64,000 bases of DNA from Glandiceps talaboti. Lineage: Eukaryota > Hemichordata > Enteropneusta > Spengelidae. Position numbers and translations under genes: made by a program. Location of the stretch: contig NC_135569.1 of assembly GCF_964340395.1 (NCBI RefSeq), positions 9,272,540-9,336,539 on the forward strand, read 5' to 3'. Of the stretch, positions 48,229 to 59,372 are shown one piece after another. Under the pieces are notes generated by a model. That model was not told the origin of the DNA and ran no database searches. It was given only the letters and a program-made list of their open reading frames with translations. Within the stretch, counting starts at the first letter, position 1, and every line of letters starts with the position of its first letter.

Positions 48229-48744
48229 ACAATCCATGTTTACATGTATTTTCCATCTGAAATTATCTTGGATTTGTAGCACAATTTGTCAAACTTAAGA
48301 AAATCTACATCTGAGGACAAAAAAAATCACAATATGTACATATTTAGAGTCCATTTTCTCTTGCTTTATCTTTATTGTCAAAGCCAATCCAGCATTTAGA
48401 TGAGGTTAAAAAGTTTATTTTGAGGTGCACTGGAATTCTCGTGAACTCCAAATTTTTTTAATGTTCATCAATCTATCCCGGCTTACTGTATGGTGGCGAT
48501 TCACAAGAAAACTCATTATATTATCTTTGATTCACACAACAATAAAAAAATGCTGTCTTTTATTTGAGGGCTCACAAGGACACTACCCTTGTATACATGT
48601 AAAGTGCACATGAATCTGTCAGTTCATCCTTAAAATTTAAAAAATGTGTGAAGGTGAAAATGTTGACTAGAGAAGTCTGTTCATTTTTCTGTTGAAATCC
48701 ATCTGGGATGTGATCTCACATACATGTAAGGAAAACTATCTCCT
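48229..48744. other. No feature recognised
   Basis: AT-rich; the 48425-48613 frame has no support. Confidence 0.5.
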
Positions 48745-49118
48745 AGACTAGTTACTATAGATGTGGTCGTTCTCTACGATCTCTTTCTAGTGTATAGTCA
48801 AACGGACAAATTCTACTGAAAATCTAGCTAAATCTCCTCCTGGGGGTGGGGAAGGGATGAACAGCGCTTGTCAGTAGTAATCCATCACACTAACAGGTGG
48901 TTTGTAATTGGTTACTTTGTTCAGTTTACTACAAACTCAACCTCCAGTTTGAAAGTAAGTGACATGAGGACATGATAACGTGATCACGTTTATACCAACA
49001 CTCCAATAACATAAACTAATACTGTTGGTGGTATAAAAAACAGAATTCGGTGCTAGAGAAATCTATTTGACTATACGGTGGAGATTATTGTAACACGTAC
49101 ATTGTATAGGACTAGACT
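48745..49118. mobile_element. MITE-C, full-length copy
   Basis: Begins AGACTAGTTACTATAG and ends AGGACTAGACTA. The interior matches 13268-13639 throughout (CAGTAGTAATCCATCACAC, CCAGTTTGAAAGTAAGTGAC, ATAACATAAACTAATACTGT). Confidence 0.82.
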
Positions 49119-50127
49119 AACCACTTCCATTCTCTCACCCTATTTGAATAGGTACATTAACATATTTTACACCCAATTACATACCATGAAAGTCTTTGAC
49201 TCCAAGAAACATGAAACAGATCAATACTTCTACACATATTGACAACAATGCTAGACACAACCAAAGGGTTTCTGTTACGACAACCCTTTTTATTTTAACG
49301 TGTTGTACCATAGACGATAGTTGGTTTCAAAAAGAAAGAAAAATGGTAAGAGCATGTACAAGTTGATTATTCTTTTAATTCACAATCAAATTTACCAAAT
49401 GTCTTAGACATGACTAATAAAGCCAAGACGAAACTTTTGAATTATTTGTTTTACTTATAATAAAGGTCCCAAATTTCAGCAATAATTATGATAATTTTTG
49501 CCCTGATTATCTGATACAAATGACAAATTTACAAAAATGTATGTTGCCACCCATGATCTAACCTGTGGCGACATTTTAATTTTGTCTGTTTTGTTGCAGC
49601 TAAGAAAAGAAGTGTCAGTTGGGTCATTGAAAAACATCAAAGTAAAATAGACTGGCCTCCATTTTACCAACATGTTGGTGGAAGGTTTATGGTTTTACTA
49701 CTTCACAACTACAGTAACACCAGTGTCATTAACATATTGACTTCATTCAGTTTAAGAAGGTCACTAGTAGGTGAATGTGAATTCATTATTTTTTAAGAGG
49801 CTCAAAATCTTTTACAGTGTTTGTTTTATACAGTCTGTTAAAGAAGCTGTTATTTGGGTCAAAGCACTTAATGTGTAATCAGGAATTAACAGAGATTTTA
49901 TAAATAAATAAACAAATAAATTCACAAAGTAATGAGTGGTTGGTATATTAACTATTATTGAATGTGGGTACAGCATTTACTTTCAGTGATAACAGTTCTA
50001 CAGCTTCTGTTTTGACTTTTCGGTTGGTTAAATCAGAAATTTAATTCCAGCTGTCAAGAGCATTCCTAAGCACAAGATACCAGCAGCTCTCCTGAGCCAA
50101 TTGTCAAAACTGTACAGTATTATTTTC
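49119..50127. other. No feature recognised
   Basis: AT-rich; the minus frame 49476-49673 has no support. Confidence 0.5.
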
Positions 50128-50430
50128 TCTGTTTTTGTTAAGGGTGGTAAGTAGGTAAAATCTATCTGAGTTCAGAAGTCATTTTACCAGTGTTTTTGTT
50201 AAGGTAGTAAGTAGGTAAAATCTACCTGAGTTCCAAAGTCATTTTACCAGGGTTCCCTACTAGTGTCTTTTTTTAGGGTACTAGTAGTAGGTAAAATATA
50301 CCTGAGTTCCCAGACATTTTACCAGGGTTCTCCACCAAATTTATGGTACATATATATTGGAAAGCATTGTAAATTTTACCAGATTTCTCTCCTCTGTTAC
50401 CAGGGTTCTAAAACCTTAACAAAAACACTG
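50128..50430. mobile_element. MITE-G copy with internal tandem
   Basis: CTGTTTTTGTTAAG(GG) at the left and CCTTAACAAAAACACTG at the right are inverted repeats. The left end with GTAAGTAGGTAAAATCTACC and GAGTTCCAAAGTCATTTTAC is repeated about three times (50128, 50190, 50263). The plus frame 50263-50469 is a repeat frame. Confidence 0.8.
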
Positions 50431-50696
50431 ATTTCTTCAGAAATTAGCCATGGAACACCTCTTAAGTGAACAACAAAGGCCTTTCACTATTGTTCAAAAT
50501 GTAATGAATCTGTCACTGCAACAATGCATATTGTGCAACCTAAGGCACCTAAGTGTTTTTTTGACATAATTTGAGTACAGTACATCCAAACAATACCGTT
50601 TATCCTACAAAAGTTTGAGAACTATACAGATCTATGAAGTGTTAATTCAAAATACAAGCTAGTTTTCAACATATTTTTTAGACCGAGGACATTTTA

Positions 50697-50888
50697 CTGT
50701 ATACCTGAAAATTTTCACTTATTTTTGCTGTAAAACAAAAATGCAAAACTAAGTAATGACTAAAATGCACCATTTTTTTTATTATGCCTTCTTGTACATG
50801 ATCACACTATACTGGTAATTAGTCAATATTTGTCTGTAAAATTGCAAAATTTTCTAGTGGCAAAAATATCTGAAAGGTTTAGAGTACG
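50697..50888. mobile_element. MITE-E copy
   Basis: CTGTATACCTGAAAATTTTC at the left, CAAAAATATCTGAAAGGTTT at the right, and interior TGACTAAAATGC ... GCCTTCTTGTACATGATCAC. Confidence 0.75.
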
Positions 50889-51426
50889 TTTTACAAATTT
50901 AGCACAAGTTGACTAGCTTGTGAAAATATCCTGTTACAGCCATATTTTTACCACACTGGCAATTCTTAATGGTAAGAGTAAATAATACCATAATAGAGTA
51001 AATCAACATTCAAAATATTACAAATGATGTATGCTTGACCTTTTTAACTCGTAAGTTAACCCTCAATAATACAATTTTTCTCTCTACATTCACAGCGATA
51101 ATACAGTCAATTGAGGCAATAAATCTGATCACGGAGAACACAGATGTTACCCAGAAATCTCTAAACAGCATATGCAATGTCATGTTTCTGGTAACACCTC
51201 ACTGAATTCTAGTCGAATAAATGAACTAGATAAAACTATAATTTAAAGACTACTTTGCCTTCTGTGTGCATTAAGATTACCTAAGAGAGTTGTTCCGTGC
51301 AATTTAAGATGGAATATCCTATATTTCCCTGGAATTTTATTTTGACTGAAAAGATAAGTAGCTAAGCCAGCTGCCATTTGTGATGCCTTGTCACTTTCTA
51401 AGTAATGTATCAGTTAGACTCACAAC
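50889..51426. other. No feature recognised
   Basis: AT-rich; nothing supportable. Confidence 0.5.
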
Positions 51427-51625
51427 GATACCGTAAACCTAGATATTTCCACAGCTAGTAAAATTTCACCATATATAGGTCTATCAACTAGTCACCAAAG
51501 ACTATGAATAAACATGGATGAACCTTGTGTATTGTTTATGTACCAGACGACAAGTTAGTCACTAACTATTTTTGATTTTTTTTTCACAATTTGAAAATTT
51601 TTGACAATAATTTTTGAATACAGTA
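51427..51625. mobile_element. MITE-E copy
   Basis: GATACCGTAAACCTAGATAT at the left, interior TGTACCAGACGACAAGTTAG and TCACTAACTATTTTTG, right end degraded near TGAATACAGTA. Confidence 0.72.
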
Positions 51626-53559
51626 TGTTCAAACATTCCAATGAATATGTCTACATTCAGAGTACTTGTATTTCTACTGCAAGTAAGTTGCTAGGAAAAT
51701 GAAATTGTAGGCAGAAAGGGAAGACTAAATCTATAATTGTTGATTGTGGAAGAAAGTATTTCACAACAACTGAAACTCATAGATTTGAAACATTCACAAT
51801 CAGGAAACTTGAGTTTATACCTACAATCACAGACAAGAAACTTATCTGTGCTACAATGTTACAGTCTGTGAAATTTCCAGTATTGTGGAAGCTTGAAGAA
51901 CTGTATAAGTACCGTTCACACTTCTGTGCTCCATTATGTAAAACAACCCCACACAGGTTACAAGCAAGCTTGATGATTTTATGCAAGAGTGACCAATGAA
52001 TGAACACTGAATGTTGCCACTATACAATGTTCTACTACAGAACTAAACCACAAAGTAACAATAGGTCCTGACATGTGGACATTGCATTGATACTTATAGA
52101 TCTTACATTCTTATCCAGCAGTGAAATTACTCTGCGCTGATTTCACAATACATGTAACTCGTCTCTACTTGTTTGCGTGAACTTGAAAACCTTTCACTTC
52201 ACTGACAACGTCATGAGTGAAACTGTGTGATTAATGATTGAAGACGTGTGTACGGTGTACTGTTAAGATAGTAAATCACCTGTACACACTACGACTGTCC
52301 AAAGCGAGGTCATCATTGTCATAAAACACAGAGAGTCATACATACTCAGAAAGATTCACTAACCTTTTATATCTACCACAAGGATGGGAAGACCCTGAAC
52401 AAATACTCAGCATGCTGTTTTAAAGCTTTAACATTGAGCTGTTGTTATTATTGTTCATTCTAGCATTCCAATCGTCCTGACAGCACAACAGAGAAAATCT
52501 TTCTACCTCACTGCCCTGAACTTCTTAAGTACAAAATAAAAACCTATGCAGAAATCAGAGGTACAGAATTCTATTTTGTACACGTACCTGTTTGGTTGAA
52601 CTTGAAAGGTAAAATGAAACTGATCGTGTGAGTTGTTTAGATTTCACACAATGGACATGGTTGTGATTAATTATGCTACACTGGTAGTACACAACGTTAA
52701 TGAAGACATAAACAACAACAAACATAAGAAGGGTAGGTAGTTTGAAGACAATCGATAGACTGTCGATCTTACCTGGTGATTATGAGCCCAATAAATTCTT
52801 TATCCCAATCGCGATAGTGGAATTGTATGTTACGGAATGGAAACCGGTATTTTTGTCCTACAGCTCAGGTGCTGACTTGCTATGCCTGTGGAAGTTGCAT
52901 TTCACAATGATATGCTAACGCAGTCAATTGCTTATTCATGCAATCAATAGGAGGAACGGACTAATGTATTCATTGCTTTCAGTTATGGATAGAGAATGGG
53001 GCCCTGATATTCATTGGCACTGTCACTACTCAAGCAGTGGCAAGTCTTGTCTCATTTGCATAACAATAGGATCAAGTTAGCTTGTATTAGCCAATCAAAG
53101 GGTCATACATTTGCATAAAAATAGCCAGAGAACAAAAAAGATAAATGGACAAGAAAGCCAGTCACAGGGCTATTGAGTTTTACATGTGGACATGAAAACC
53201 CGTTACAAGGAACACACGGCGCTGTTATTTCCCACTAAATAGCTGAATAAACCGTGGAGTGTCACCCACTTAAAATGTGCCTGTAAGTCACAGTAAAATA
53301 TTACACCTGCTTTGCTATAGCAATCATGACGTGTATAACCTTGAATTCTAGATGGGATGTATTTAACCTGTAATCTGCTTACATTTTTGGGGGTGTGTGT
53401 TTACAGCGGAAAGTGGGCCAGTCTGGTTTTATAGTTCATGATGTTCTGACACAGATACAGCTTAGCATAATAATAGCTTCATAGACAATTCATTGTCTTT
53501 GAATAGTCTTTGTTTTCAGTTCTAAGACTTGTCACAGTTCCATGTCACAGTTCCTCTTT
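51626..53559. other. No gene recognised
   Basis: Nearly 2 kb of unremarkable, apparently single-copy sequence. The minus frame 51777-52007 has no splice support. Confidence 0.5.
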
Positions 53560-53618
53560 GTTTATCCTCAGACCACTATAGAGAATTCTCTATAGTGCCA
53601 AGTGGTCTGAGGTTTATC
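53560..53618. mobile_element. 45-bp hairpin insertion with 7-bp target duplication
   Basis: The element 53567-53611 begins CTCAGACCACT and ends AGTGGTCTGAG. A 24-bp perfect palindrome centred on GAATTC lies inside it, giving two competing folds. GTTTATC flanks it on both sides. The end sequence differs from the CATAGAC hairpins, but the size and 7-bp flanks match. A plus-strand frame runs through from 53529 and is not a gene. Confidence 0.75.
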
Positions 53619-55067
53619 TTACGGAATGCTGTCACGCATACATTTACATATTTCAATGTCCACAGAGGGATGACTAAATTCTTATTCAAAAGAGTACATG
53701 TTACTAACTGTCGATTTCTTTATCATAGTGACTCAGAGTTAATTAACCCACTAGTACAAACAGCAAACAATCCCTGCACTAATTGGGATCTAAATTAGAC
53801 TAAAGGGGTTTACAGAAACACCACTTGTTGATTGCAAATACTGGAAATTGTATAAAACTAGGGATACACATAATGATAACGGTGCCTGATATTTCAAAAA
53901 GTACTTTCCACAATGGATGTCTCGATAATAGCGCAGTACAATTACTACCCTTGACACAGACCTACAATGCCACAACGTTCCTGAAACCTAAACTATAGCA
54001 TCATACAATAGGCCACTGCAGACTACAATCAGGTAATTGAGAATACAGCGCCCTCGCTCAAATTGGGGTATTATCACCTCATAGCTTTGTTCCTTGTATT
54101 CTGTAGAAGTGTAAATTAGGGATGTTTTTCATATTGTTCAGACATCAAGGAAAGCAGCAGTGTTCTATGATTAACTGAGTAACCTATACCATGTATATAC
54201 CCCCAAAGTATACACAGACAGGAAGAAGAGCGCCACCATGGCAAATTTTGGAAAGACCCCTGGCACAAATCTATACCGACACAACAACCCTATATAATTT
54301 CTTCAACTCCCTGATCATAGCTATAGGGGGTACTGATTTATGGGTGCCGACTCAAAAATCAATTTGATTGGATTTGTAGTACCATATTATGTGCTACAGA
54401 TATTTTTACTTCTAGTTGTGCAGGTCATTATATCTCACAAAGTTTCAAAAAATGTTGCAGTTGTATCCAGTACAGCTTTAAATAACTGTTTTATGGACAT
54501 TTTAGTAAATTGACATTCTCTGAAAATGGGGCCTCATCACTTACAGACTGTGTTATACTTAAATAACTGACCTGTATCGAAGTAGCAAAATTGAAAGTGG
54601 TTGTGTCAAATACTCCTTCTGATCTACAGATAATTTTTCTATAAAAAAATCGATACTAAAATTTTACTCACATTTATTGAGGTCAATATCATTACAAGTG
54701 GTTCCCGTAAAATGACAAGAAAATGGCAGTTACTCGTTCCCAGACTATCTAGTCATCAAATAATAATGGTGAATCACAATAGAGTGAAAGATTCCGACAC
54801 TGTAATATTGATGACTCTCACCACATCCTGCAGCACTTTATCTTAATGTTCTAGTCATTTCCTGGGTTATCATATCTCATGTCAGTAGCCCGGCTTCTTT
54901 TGGATCCCTTTAGGGGAAGCTGTATTCACAGTTTTGTTACAAACGCTATCTGATCTGCAGTTCCCCTGCAGTCACTGCAAGGACTGCAATTGTAAGGCTT
55001 ATAATCTCTTTTTAATATAACTTGTCTATATACAAAATACTGGTTTACAGATGTATCTGTAACAGTT
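53619..55067. other. No gene recognised
   Basis: Slightly less AT-rich. A perfect GCCACCATGG context at 54232-54241 starts only a 19-codon frame. Opposed frames at 53529 and 53790 have no support. Confidence 0.45.
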
Positions 55068-55333
55068 GTTAGTATTTTGCGTTGACTTTGCTTGTAGGAA
55101 GTAAAATAAGGAAAGACTTTGTGTAATATTCTCCAACCGTGGAATAAATAGCGTCGATTTTGCTTATAGACTTTGTGTAACATTCTACAACCATGGAATG
55201 AATAGCGTCGACATTGCTTATAGACTTCGTGTAACATTCTACAACCGTGGAATGAATAGCGATGACTTTGCTTGTAGGAAGTGAGATAAGGAGAGACTGT
55301 ATGTAACATTCTTCAACCATGGAATGAATACCG
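55068..55333. repeat. Minisatellite, about 54/78-bp units
   Basis: Four units of CATTCTACAACCRTGGAATG, AATAGCGTCGAC and TTGCTTATAGACTTYGTGTA. The first and last carry an extra GGAAGTRARATAAGGARAGAC block. Both minus-strand frames (54926, 55069) are repeat translations. Confidence 0.92.
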
Positions 55334-55371
55334 TGACGAGGTAATATTAAGTTAATCACGCAAAGAAAAAA

Positions 55372-57849
55372 TCTCTCCTCTAAAGACTCTGAACTACATA
55401 TTGTAAGGCCTGTCTCTCCTCTAAGGACTCTGAACTACATATTGTAAGGCCTGTCTCTCCTCTAAAGACTCTGAACTACATATTGTAAGGCCTGTCTCTC
55501 CTCTAAGGACTCTGTACTACATATTGTAAGGCCTGTCTCTCCTCTAAAGACTCTGAACTACATATTGTAAGGCCTGTCTCTCCTCTAAGGACTCTGTACT
55601 ACATATTGTAAGGCCTGTCTCTCCTCTAAAGACTCTGAACTACATATTGTAAGGCCTGTCTCTCCTCTAAGGACTCTGAACTACATATTGTAAGGCCTGT
55701 CTCTCCTCTAAAGACTCTGTACTACATATTGTAAGGCCTGTCTCTCCTCTAAGGACTCTGAACTACATATTGTAAGGCCTGTCTCTCCTCTAAGGACTCT
55801 GAACTACATATTGTAAGGCCTGTCTCTCCTCTAAAGACTCTGAACTACATATTGTAAGGCCTGTCTCTCCTCTAAAGACTCTGAACTACATATTGTAAGG
55901 CATGTCTCTCCTCTAAGGACTCTGAACTACATATTGTAAGGCCTGTCTCTCCTCTAAGGACTCTGAACTACATATTGTAAGGCCTGTCTCTCCTCTAAGG
56001 ACTCTGAACTACATATTGTAAGGCCTGTCTCTCCTCTAAGGACTCTGAACTACATATTGTAAGGCCTGTCTCTCCTCTAAGGACTCTGAACTACATATTG
56101 TAAGGCCTGTCTCTCTTCTAAGGACTCTGAACTACATATTGTAAGGCCTGTCTCTCCTCTAAGGACTCTGAACTACATATTGTAAGGCCTGTCTCTCCTC
56201 TAAAGACTCTGAACTACATATTGTAAGGCCTGTCTCTCCTCTAAGGACTCTGTACTACATATTGTAAGGCCTGTCTCTCCTCTAAGAACTCTGAACTACA
56301 TATTGTAAGGCCTGTCTCTCCTCTAAAGACTCTGAACTACATATTGTAAGGCCTGTCTCTCCTCTAAAGACTCTGAACTACATATTGTAAGGCCTGTCTC
56401 TCCTCTAAGGACTCTGTACTACATATTGTAAGGCCTGTCTCTCCTCTAAAGACTCTGAACTACATATTGTAAGGCCTGTCTCTCCTCTAAGGACTCTGTA
56501 CTACATATTGTAAGGCCTGTCTCTCCTCTAAAGACTCTGAACTACATATTGTAAGGCCTGTCTCTCCTCTAAGGACTCTGAACTACATATTGTAAGGCCT
56601 GTCTCTCCTCTAAAGACTCTGTACTACATATTGTAAGGCCTGTCTCTCCTCTAAGGACTCTGAACTACATATTGTAAGGCCTGTCTCTCCTCTAAGGACT
56701 CTGAACTACATATTGTAAGGCCTGTCTCTCCTCTAAAGACTCTGAACTACATATTGTAAGGCCTGTCTCTCCTCTAAAGACTCTGAACTACATATTGTAA
56801 GGCATGTCTCTCCTCTAAGGACTCTGAACTACATATTGTAAGGCCTGTCTCTCCTCTAAGGACTCTGAACTACATATTGTAAGGCCTGTCTCTCCTCTAA
56901 GGACTCTGAACTACATATTGTAAGGCCTGTCTCTCCTCTAAGGACTCTGAACTACATATTGTAAGGCCTGTCTCTCCTCTAAGGACTCTGAACTACATAT
57001 TGTAAGGCCTGTCTCTCTTCTAAGGACTCTGAACTACATATTGTAAGGCCTGTCTCTCCTCTAAGGACTCTGAACTACATATTGTAAGGCCTGTCTCTCC
57101 TCTAAAGACTCTGAACTACATATTGTAAGGCCTGTCTCTCCTCTAAGGACTCTGTACTACATATTGTAAGGCCTGTCTCTCCTCTAAGAACTCTGAACTA
57201 CATATTGTAAGGCCTGTCTCTCCTCTAAAGACTCTGAACTACATATTGTAAGGCCTGTCTCTCCTCTAAAGACTCTGAACTACATATTGTAAGGCCTGTC
57301 TCTCCTCTAAGAACTCTGAACTACATATTGTAAGGCCTGTCTCTCCTCTAAGGACTCTGAACTACATATTGTAAGGCCTGTCTCTCTTCTAAGGACTCTG
57401 AACTACATATTGTAAGGCCTGTCTCTCCTCTAAGAACTCTGAACTACATATTGTAAGGCCTGTCTCTCCTCTAAGGACTCTGAACTACATATTGTAAGGC
57501 CTGTCTCTCTTCTAAGGACTCTGAACTACATATTGTAAGGCCTGTCTCTCCTCTAAGGACTCTGTACTACATATTGTAAGGCCTGTCTCTCCTCTAAGAA
57601 CTCTGAACTACATATTGTAAGGCCTGTCTCTCCTCTAAGGACTCTGTACTACATATTGTAAGGCCTGTCTCTCCTCTAAAGACTCTGAACTACATATTGT
57701 AAGGCCTGTCTCTCCTCTAAAGACTCTGAACTACATATTGTAAGGCCTGTCTCTCCTCTAAGGACTCTGTACTACATATTGTAAGGCCTGTCTCTCCTCT
57801 AAGGACTCTGTACTACATATTGTAAGGCATGTCTCTCGTCTAAGGACTC
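55372..57849. repeat. 41-bp satellite array, about 60 copies, with higher-order structure
   Basis: The unit is 41 bp: GGACTCTGAACTACATATTG followed by TAAGGCCTGTCTCTCCTCTAA. Units differ at a few sites (AAGGAC/AAAGAC/AAGAAC, CTGAAC/CTGTAC, GGCCTG/GGCATG, CTCCTC/CTCTTC). By these variants, units 4-25 (from about 55503) recur in the same order as units 26-47 (from about 56405), a 902-bp duplication. A three-unit block (48-50) recurs as 51-53. There is no spacer diversity and no reading frame. Confidence 0.98.
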
Positions 57850-58066
57850 TTCAAACCACATAATTCTGTCAAGTTATCTAATCTCACAACAGGAATATTA
57901 CAACATTTAATGAGTTTGTGAAAAATTCCCAAATGGGTTAACAAGACAGGAGTTCCTTTAGTATGCAATTAATATGTTACCTCATATAAAACATAACATA
58001 TAAATTCACATTTCCCAAGGTATGTTTAATCTTTTTAGTATACATATTTTAGTACAGTTTTATAGA
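57850..58066. other. No feature recognised
   Basis: Short AT-rich spacer after the satellite. Confidence 0.5.
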
Positions 58067-58285
58067 GTTGTCTCTGGCCAAGCAGTTAGCTCGTACACAT
58101 TTTATCTCTGTAGTCTGGGTCAAAACGTGCCAAATATCAACTGGGTTTGATTATAAATGTCCTAGGTCTGTATATTAAGGGTGATGCTCAGTTTGACTTT
58201 ATTGAACAATGCAGGGTTTTTTCAGGTACTCTTGTTTCCTCCTGCTTTGACAACACAAGGGTGCCACTTCAAGGTGACCATTCAA
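58067..58285 (+). mobile_element. SINE-3 copy, tail lost
   Basis: CTCTGGCCAAGCAGTTAGCT as box A region, TAGTCTGGGTCAAAACG as a decayed box B, then TTAAGGGTGATGCTCAGTTT, CAGGTACTCTTGTTTCCTCC and TGCTTTGACAACACAAGGGT, all in the order of 40332-40622. Confidence 0.75.
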
Positions 58286-58451
58286 CAGATTTCTGACGTT
58301 ATTTGTATGAGATTTCTTTTTTTATTTGGTTTCTCATCTTTCTGACACTTTTTAATTTCTTTCTTGTCAAAAATACGAGAAGAGCCCCTGGTAAAAAGAC
58401 TTGGGAACTCTAAGTTAGATTTTACACTGATATAAGCATAAAACACAATTT

Positions 58452-58525
58452 TGATGCAAATGAAGCTATAATTTATGCAAAAGAAGCTATAATTTATGCA
58501 AAGGAAGCCATAATTTATGCAAAAC
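58452..58525. repeat. Short tandem repeat, about 22-bp unit
   Basis: Three and a half copies of GAAGCTATAATTTATGCAAA. Confidence 0.9.
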
Positions 58526-58969
58526 TCTTGTACAACTAATCACAGCAATGTATCTCTATTCAAATTTTCTTAGAATTATCAAAGCTCTGAGACACAAAGA
58601 TTTAAATCTTATCTACGCACAAATATGAGGAAATTAATCGAAAAAATATCAAATTTATTACGATGAAATATTATCCAAAAATTTCAGGTTTTATCACAGA
58701 AACAGTTAAATCTATCCATGTGGAAATATGATGATGAAAAATCCAATATCAAATTTATCATTACTGATCAAGATATGGTCCAGAATTTGATTGGTCTTCT
58801 GTGTGTTTTAGTTTCATAAATTTACAGAAATAAACTTTTATGTATCTTATATATATATTTCTATGACTACTGGGAATAATCCCTCCAGGTTTAATAATAA
58901 TATGCATCGTAATACCAAACTAAGTGTACACTTTTTCTTTTCTTTCAAAGACAAAGTTGTTGTTACTTA
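58526..58969. other. No gene recognised
   Basis: AT-rich; ATATCAAATTTAT occurs twice about 100 bp apart (58650, 58745), perhaps a decayed duplication. Confidence 0.45.
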
Positions 58970-58994
58970 GAATGGCCATATGGATGAGGATTAA
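58970..58994. mobile_element. MITE-A terminal scrap
   Basis: AATGGCCATATGGATGAGGA is the MITE-A left end. The sequence then leaves the family abruptly. Confidence 0.6.
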
Positions 58995-59372
58995 AGATGT
59001 TATCCGATCAAACTTGCATATGCCACAAAACAAAGTGGTGTGCATATGTCCCATATGATAAGTCACCTTTGTACCAAGTTTGATTGAAATCAGATATTGC
59101 ATATCAGCGAAAAGATGTATTGCAGATGGACAGACAGACATATTATGGGATAAGGGCAGCCTGTGTCACTTCAAATGCTGTGTGATGACATCACTCATAA
59201 GAAAATCCCGGAAATAGGGACACAAATATTTTGGTACATCACATGAAGTTTCTGTGTGTCAATGGTATGTAAAATTGGTCTTTAAGTTAATAAAGGGCTG
59301 CTGTTTGTCAGACCTCACATATTATGGGATAGGGGAACATCACAAGAAACTGTTGCATTTAGTGGCATGGAG
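58995..59372. repeat. Dispersed repeat segment with family-H units
   Basis: Starts with ATCCGATCAAACTTGCATAT, ACCAAGTTTGATTGAAATCA and GGACAGACAGACA, words I associate with common invertebrate dispersed repeats. Two diverged family-H units follow (about 59205-59290 and 59310-59372), matching 846-1036 (GGGATAGGGGAACA). The minus frame 58920-59141 is not supported. Confidence 0.6.

Noticed and set aside
49300-49320. CATAGAC word as a hairpin insertion
   Set aside because: A single word without an inverted partner.
54232-54241. Perfect translation-start context GCCACCATGG
   Set aside because: The frame stops after 19 codons with no donor before the stop, so it is probably chance.
54926-55359. 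Two overlapping repeat-protein frames
   Set aside because: They translate a 54/78-bp minisatellite in two phases; no start or splice context supports a gene.
55372-57849. CRISPR-like array
   Set aside because: Units are contiguous 41-bp repeats with no unique spacers, in a eukaryotic context; it is a satellite.
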